From NCBI GenBank assembly GCA_031271755.1, contig JAISVB010000047.1, positions 1 through 64,000 on the forward strand: a stretch of 64,000 nt of DNA. The letters run 5' to 3'. Below are positions 61,144 through 64,000 of the stretch, one piece after another. The stretch's first letter is position 1; each line of letters starts with the position of its first letter. The notes under the pieces were generated by a model. The model was not told the DNA's origin and did not search any database. It saw nothing but the letters and a program-made list of their open reading frames with translations. Source of the DNA: Culturomica sp. (GTDB taxonomy: Bacteria > Bacteroidota > Bacteroidia > Bacteroidales > Marinifilaceae). The position numbers were made by a program, and so were the translations under genes.

Positions 61144-61173
61144 CAAATATAGCTGTTTTTTAGTTTGTGCAAA
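61144..61173 (-). promoter_or_regulatory. Promoter of tRNA-Gly(GCC)
   Basis: Minus strand: -33 TTTG (61170-61173) and -7 TATATTTG (61144-61151) with an 18-base spacer. Shares the short gap with the divergent ftsX promoter. Confidence 0.75.
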
Positions 61174-61191
61174 AAAATATAAAACATTTAT

Positions 61192-61199
61192 TATCTTTG
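61192..61199 (+). promoter_or_regulatory. -7 box for the ftsX-uppP-truB-queA cluster
   Basis: TATCTTTG matches TAnnTTTG and lies 19 bp before the ftsX ATG. The nearest TTTG upstream is at a loose distance of 24 bases. Confidence 0.5.
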
Positions 61200-61218
61200 C
61201 CGGGAAAAAGAGAGCAGC

Positions 61219-62085
61219 ATGTCCGCCCGAAACAGCAAAAGAGTAGCCGGTTCTTATTTTGTATCGACGCTTAGCATCGCTTTGGTGCTCGTCGTTGTCG
61301 GAACGCTTGTTTTTATGCTGCTGAACGCAAAAGCTGTTTCCAACCACGTCCGGGAGAACATCGGCTTTTCCATCATCGTCAAGGACAACGTCAACGAGGC
61401 GGAGATCAAAAAAATGCAAAAGATATTGGATACCAAGCCTTTTGTGGGATCGTCCGTTTTTATCGGCAAAGAAGAAGCGGCAAAAAATTTCAAAGAGGAA
61501 CTGGGGGAAGACTTTGAGCAGGTGCTTGGCTACAACCCGCTGTTGCCCTCCATTGAAATCAAGCTCAATGCGGACTACGCCAACAACGATTCGTTGGAAA
61601 TGATCGAGAAGAGCTTAGGCGCTTACGAGATCATTCAGGAGGTTTCCTACCAAAAATCGTTGGTAGAGTATATCAACGACAACGTGCGGAAAATCAGTTT
61701 TATTCTCTTAGTGGCGGTGGCGGCTCTGGTACTCATCTCGTTTACCCTGATCCGGAATACGATCCACCTCTCTGTGTACGCACAGCGCTTCCTGATCAAA
61801 ACCATGCAATTGGTCGGGGCTAAAAACTTTTTTATCTGCCGCCCCTTTATCCGGAACAGCGTTTGGTTCGGCTTCTTCGGAAGCATGTTCGCCAACATCA
61901 TTCTGCTGGCGGCTATTTATTTTTTACAACGGGAGATCGGAAATGTCATCAATGTGATGAATACAGAGTTGCTGGTTATCATGGTGGCATTTGTTTTTGT
62001 ATCCGGCATTCTCCTCTCCTTTTTGTCGGCTTGGAGATCGGTCGTGAAATACCTGAACAAAGATTTGAATGACCTGTACAGATAA
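61219..62085 (+). CDS. ftsX: Cell division protein FtsX
   Basis: 288 aa. An N-terminal membrane helix (STLSIALVLVVVGTLVFMLL), an extracytoplasmic domain of about 110 residues (VSNHVRENIGFSIIVKDNVN, GYNPLLPSIEIKLNADYAN), then three more helices (ISFILLVAVAALVLISFTLI; SVWFGFFGSMFANIILLAAI; LLVIMVAFVFVSGILLSFLS). The cytoplasmic loop VYAQRFLIKTMQLVGAKNFF is the FtsX signature that contacts FtsE. With FtsE it controls peptidoglycan hydrolases at the septum; no ftsE is in the window, which is usual in Bacteroidota. First gene of a five-gene cluster. Confidence 0.93.
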   Translation: MSARNSKRVAGSYFVSTLSIALVLVVVGTLVFMLLNAKAVSNHVRENIGFSIIVKDNVNEAEIKKMQKILDTKPFVGSSVFIGKEEAAKNFKEELGEDFEQVLGYNPLLPSIEIKLNADYANNDSLEMIEKSLGAYEIIQEVSYQKSLVEYINDNVRKISFILLVAVAALVLISFTLIRNTIHLSVYAQRFLIKTMQLVGAKNFFICRPFIRNSVWFGFFGSMFANIILLAAIYFLQREIGNVINVMNTELLVIMVAFVFVSGILLSFLSAWRSVVKYLNKDLNDLYR

Positions 62086-62122
62086 GACCGTAAGACCGTA
62101 AGATAGTAAGACTGTAAGAGTT
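62083..62122 (+). repeat. Five tandem 8-bp repeats after ftsX
   Basis: Units TAAGACCG, TAAGACCG, TAAGATAG, TAAGACTG and TAAGAGTT follow head to tail. The first TAA is the ftsX stop codon, so the repeat supplies the stop and fills the space before DUF3098. Copy number could vary by slippage. Confidence 0.65.
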
Positions 62123-62136
62123 AAGATTTAGATGAT

Positions 62137-62409
62137 ATGATGGATGTAAAAAAATCAAACCGGAAAGAAGAACAACCGGACAAAACCGGCTTCCCCATCC
62201 CCGTGGAAAATTACCGGATGATCCTGATCGGGTTCGGAATCGTGGTGCTGGGATTTGTATTGATGATGGGAGGAGGCAGCGACGACCCGAATGTGTTCAG
62301 TTACGCTATTTTCAGTTTCAGAAGGATCACCCTGGCCCCGGTCGTGGTGTTAATTGGTTTTGCCTTTGTTTTCTGGGCTATCGTGAGAAAGCCGAAAAAG
62401 AAAGAGTAG
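62137..62409 (+). CDS. DUF3098 family membrane protein
   Basis: 90 aa. A charged N-terminus (MMDVKKSNRKEEQPDKTG) and two membrane helices (YRMILIGFGIVVLGFVLMMG; LAPVVVLIGFAFVFWAIV) separated by the conserved GGGSDDPNVFSYAIFSFRRI. DUF3098 lies between ftsX and uppP in many Bacteroidota and is probably part of the same envelope function. No enzyme motif. Confidence 0.88.
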   Translation: MMDVKKSNRKEEQPDKTGFPIPVENYRMILIGFGIVVLGFVLMMGGGSDDPNVFSYAIFSFRRITLAPVVVLIGFAFVFWAIVRKPKKKE

Positions 62410-62415
62410 TCCGGA

Positions 62416-63213
62416 ATGGATTGGATAGAAGCGTTGATCCTGGGGATCGTGCAGGGATTGACCGAATTTCTGCCGGTCAGCAGCAGCGGCCATCTACAGA
62501 TAGCCAAAGAGGTTTTGGGCGTGGAAATCACGGAAGACCTCACATTTGAAGTGATGGTGCATGCCGCCACCGTGTGCAGCACCATCGTGGTGCTCCGCAA
62601 AGAGATAGCGACGCTTTTGGCCGGCTTTTTCCGTTTCCGCATGAACGACGAAACCCGATACGTCTTGAAAATCATCGTGTCGATGATCCCGGTAGCCGTA
62701 GTAGGCTTCTGTTTCAAAGAGCAGGTGGAACAACTGTTCGGCGAAGGATTGGCGGTGGTGGGCAGTTGTCTGCTGGTGACGGCCGGCTTGCTGGCTTTCG
62801 CCTGCTATGCGCGGCCCCGGGCCAAAACAACGCTCTCTTTCCGGGATGCTTTTGTCATCGGAATAGCCCAGGCAATCGCCGTATTGCCGGGTTTGTCCCG
62901 TTCCGGTTCGACGATCGCTGCCGGTATTCTGTTGGGGAACAACAAGGAAAAGGTGGCCAAATTTTCTTTTTTGATGGTATTGGTGCCGATCTTGGGAGAA
63001 GCTTTGTTGGAAATCGCCGGGATGTTGAGAAACAGCGATGCGGCCGGTGCGGCGGGAGGAACTTCGCTTTTCCCCCTGTTGGTCGGTTTTCTGGCCGCTT
63101 TCGGGTCGGGCCTGGCGGCGTGCCGTTGGATGATCGGTTTGGTGGCTAAGGGAAAACTGATCTGGTTTGCCGTTTACTGCGCGGCAGTGGGGTTGGCGGT
63201 GTTAATTTGGTGA
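62416..63213 (+). CDS. uppP: Undecaprenyl-diphosphatase (bacitracin resistance protein)
   Basis: 265 aa with about eight membrane helices. It removes a phosphate from undecaprenyl diphosphate so the lipid carrier can be reused for peptidoglycan and O-antigen. The two catalytic motifs are complete: GLTEFLPVSSSGHLQIAKEV near residues 16-35 and the PGLSRSGSTIAAGILLG block. Starts 6 bp after DUF3098 and ends 4 bp before truB. Confidence 0.96.
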   Translation: MDWIEALILGIVQGLTEFLPVSSSGHLQIAKEVLGVEITEDLTFEVMVHAATVCSTIVVLRKEIATLLAGFFRFRMNDETRYVLKIIVSMIPVAVVGFCFKEQVEQLFGEGLAVVGSCLLVTAGLLAFACYARPRAKTTLSFRDAFVIGIAQAIAVLPGLSRSGSTIAAGILLGNNKEKVAKFSFLMVLVPILGEALLEIAGMLRNSDAAGAAGGTSLFPLLVGFLAAFGSGLAACRWMIGLVAKGKLIWFAVYCAAVGLAVLIW

Positions 63214-63217
63214 GGAT

Positions 63218-63919
63218 ATGATCGTATACAAAGCGGAGGGAGATTTCAGGGAAGGAGCAATGTTTTTGGTGGATAAGCCGTTGACCTGGACATCTTTCGA
63301 TGTGGTGAACAAGATCCGCTGGGCGCTGAAAAGAAAGTGGGGCAAATTGAAGGTAGGGCATGCGGGTACACTGGATCCGCTGGCGACAGGCTTAGTGATC
63401 GTGTGCACCGGAAAGTGGACCCGGGAGATCGAGGGGTACATGGGACAGGAAAAGGAGTATGTGGCCGAGATCACATTGGGCGCAACCACCCCCTCTTTTG
63501 ATCTGGAAACAGAAATAGAGAGCAGGTATCCCTGGGAACACATCGACGAAGCGGTGTTGCGGAAAGCGCTGGATGGTTTTACCGGTGTTTTTCAGCAGGT
63601 ACCTCCGGTTTTTTCAGCTGTCCGGATAGACGGTACGCGGGCTTACCGGCAGGCCAGGCGGGGGAACGATCCCGAAATGCCCGCCCGGGAGGTACAGGTA
63701 AAAGAGATTGAATTGCTGGAATTTACTCCGCCACAGGTCCGGTTGCGGATTGTGTGCGGAAAAGGCACTTACATACGGGCTTTGGCCCGGGATATCGGAA
63801 AGGCTTGCGGAAGCGGCGCCTATCTGTCGGCTTTGTGCCGCACGGCCATAGGAGATTACCGGATCGAACAGGCCCATAAAATGGAAGAGTTGGTTTCTTT
63901 TTTTGAAAACGAGCCATAA
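63218..63919 (+). CDS. truB: tRNA pseudouridine-55 synthase
   Basis: 233 aa, short TruB form without the extra C-terminal PUA domain. It makes pseudouridine 55 in the T loop of tRNAs. Signatures: GAMFLVDKPLTWTSFDVVNK, KVGHAGTLDPLATGLVIVC with the catalytic Asp, EYVAEITLGATTPSFDLETE, VPPVFSAVRIDGTRAY, and GTYIRALARDIGKACGSGAY. Belongs to the ftsX-uppP-queA cluster. Confidence 0.95.
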   Translation: MIVYKAEGDFREGAMFLVDKPLTWTSFDVVNKIRWALKRKWGKLKVGHAGTLDPLATGLVIVCTGKWTREIEGYMGQEKEYVAEITLGATTPSFDLETEIESRYPWEHIDEAVLRKALDGFTGVFQQVPPVFSAVRIDGTRAYRQARRGNDPEMPAREVQVKEIELLEFTPPQVRLRIVCGKGTYIRALARDIGKACGSGAYLSALCRTAIGDYRIEQAHKMEELVSFFENEP

Positions 63920-63955
63920 TTTACGCAGTTTTGTAATACGTAATTACCCACAGAT

Positions 63956-64000
63956 ATGAAATTATCCAAGTTTAAATTCAAATTGCCTGCGGAATCGATC
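63956..64000 (+). CDS. queA: tRNA ribosyltransferase-isomerase QueA, N-terminal fragment (cut by window end)
   Basis: Only 15 codons are present: MKLSKFKFKLPAESI. This is the typical Bacteroidota QueA N-terminus, and queA follows truB in this gene order in many relatives. QueA transfers the ribosyl part of SAM to preQ1 in tRNA, giving epoxyqueuosine, which QueH (at 6713) reduces. Confidence 0.75.
   Translation, partial: MKLSKFKFKLPAESI

Overview
The window looks like a chromosomal segment from a member of the Bacteroidota, most probably order Bacteroidales. Pointers seen in the sequence are a SusC/SusD pair, a one-protein hybrid two-component system (HTCS) regulator, a C-terminal T9SS type-B sorting domain, DUF4290, DUF3098, DUF4249 and DUF5123 proteins, and repeated promoter boxes of the Bacteroides form TAnnTTTG rather than TATAAT. 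The family or genus cannot be fixed from the sequence alone. Most of it is a well-kept core genome. One accessory patch (about 9.7-13.2 kb) and one large sugar-use locus (28.4-55.6 kb) stand out.

Layout. 1-158: first codons of an RHS/YD-repeat protein leaving the window. 0.3-9.6 kb: housekeeping genes (murA, folK, DUF4290, UvrD/PcrA helicase, a T9SS-sorted PKD protein, queH, tRNA-Leu(CAA), PepSY-like protein, HAD phosphatase, glutaminase). 9.7-13.2 kb: accessory patch with four tandem members of one small-protein family (one of them dead), a small membrane protein with a broken neighbour, a frameshifted YhcG/DUF1016 remnant and an intact RhuM-family gene. 13.2-20.6 kb: PseB-like dehydratase plus MATE exporter, S37-like protein, waaA, a SAM-II riboswitch leading metK, and a Zn peptidase. 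20.8-28.4 kb: an EF-G paralogue without its catalytic His, rsmE, DUF4159, clpB and a secreted hydrolase.

28.4-55.6 kb: one pectin utilisation locus, all on the minus strand. An HTCS sensor/regulator is followed by GH105, SusC, SusD, a beta-helix surface lipoprotein (DUF5123), a PL1 pectate lyase and a GH28 polygalacturonase. These are followed directly by the cytoplasmic galacturonate genes uxaC, exuT, uxaB and uxaA (with a HIT-family gene inside), then a CE7 esterase, a very large CE12-DUF4861-GH43 fusion and an aldo/keto reductase. Together they would bind, cut, deacetylate and import galacturonan, then turn galacturonate into 2-keto-3-deoxygluconate. The genes for using that product (kdgK, kdgA) and for unsaturated uronate (kduI/kduD) are not in the window.

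55.7-64 kb: a TonB receptor plus DUF4249 lipoprotein pair, a poor 440-bp gap, tRNA-Leu(UAA), an AAA ATPase/DUF234 gene preceded by a near-perfect 35-bp palindrome, tRNA-Gly(GCC), and the ftsX-DUF3098-uppP-truB-queA cluster, with queA cut by the window end.

I did not find a clearly new system. The best leads are the tandem small-protein array, the AAA ATPase with its palindrome between two tRNA genes, the three-domain esterase/glycosidase fusion, and three enzymes whose key catalytic residue is replaced (the EF-G-like, S37-like and PseB-like proteins).
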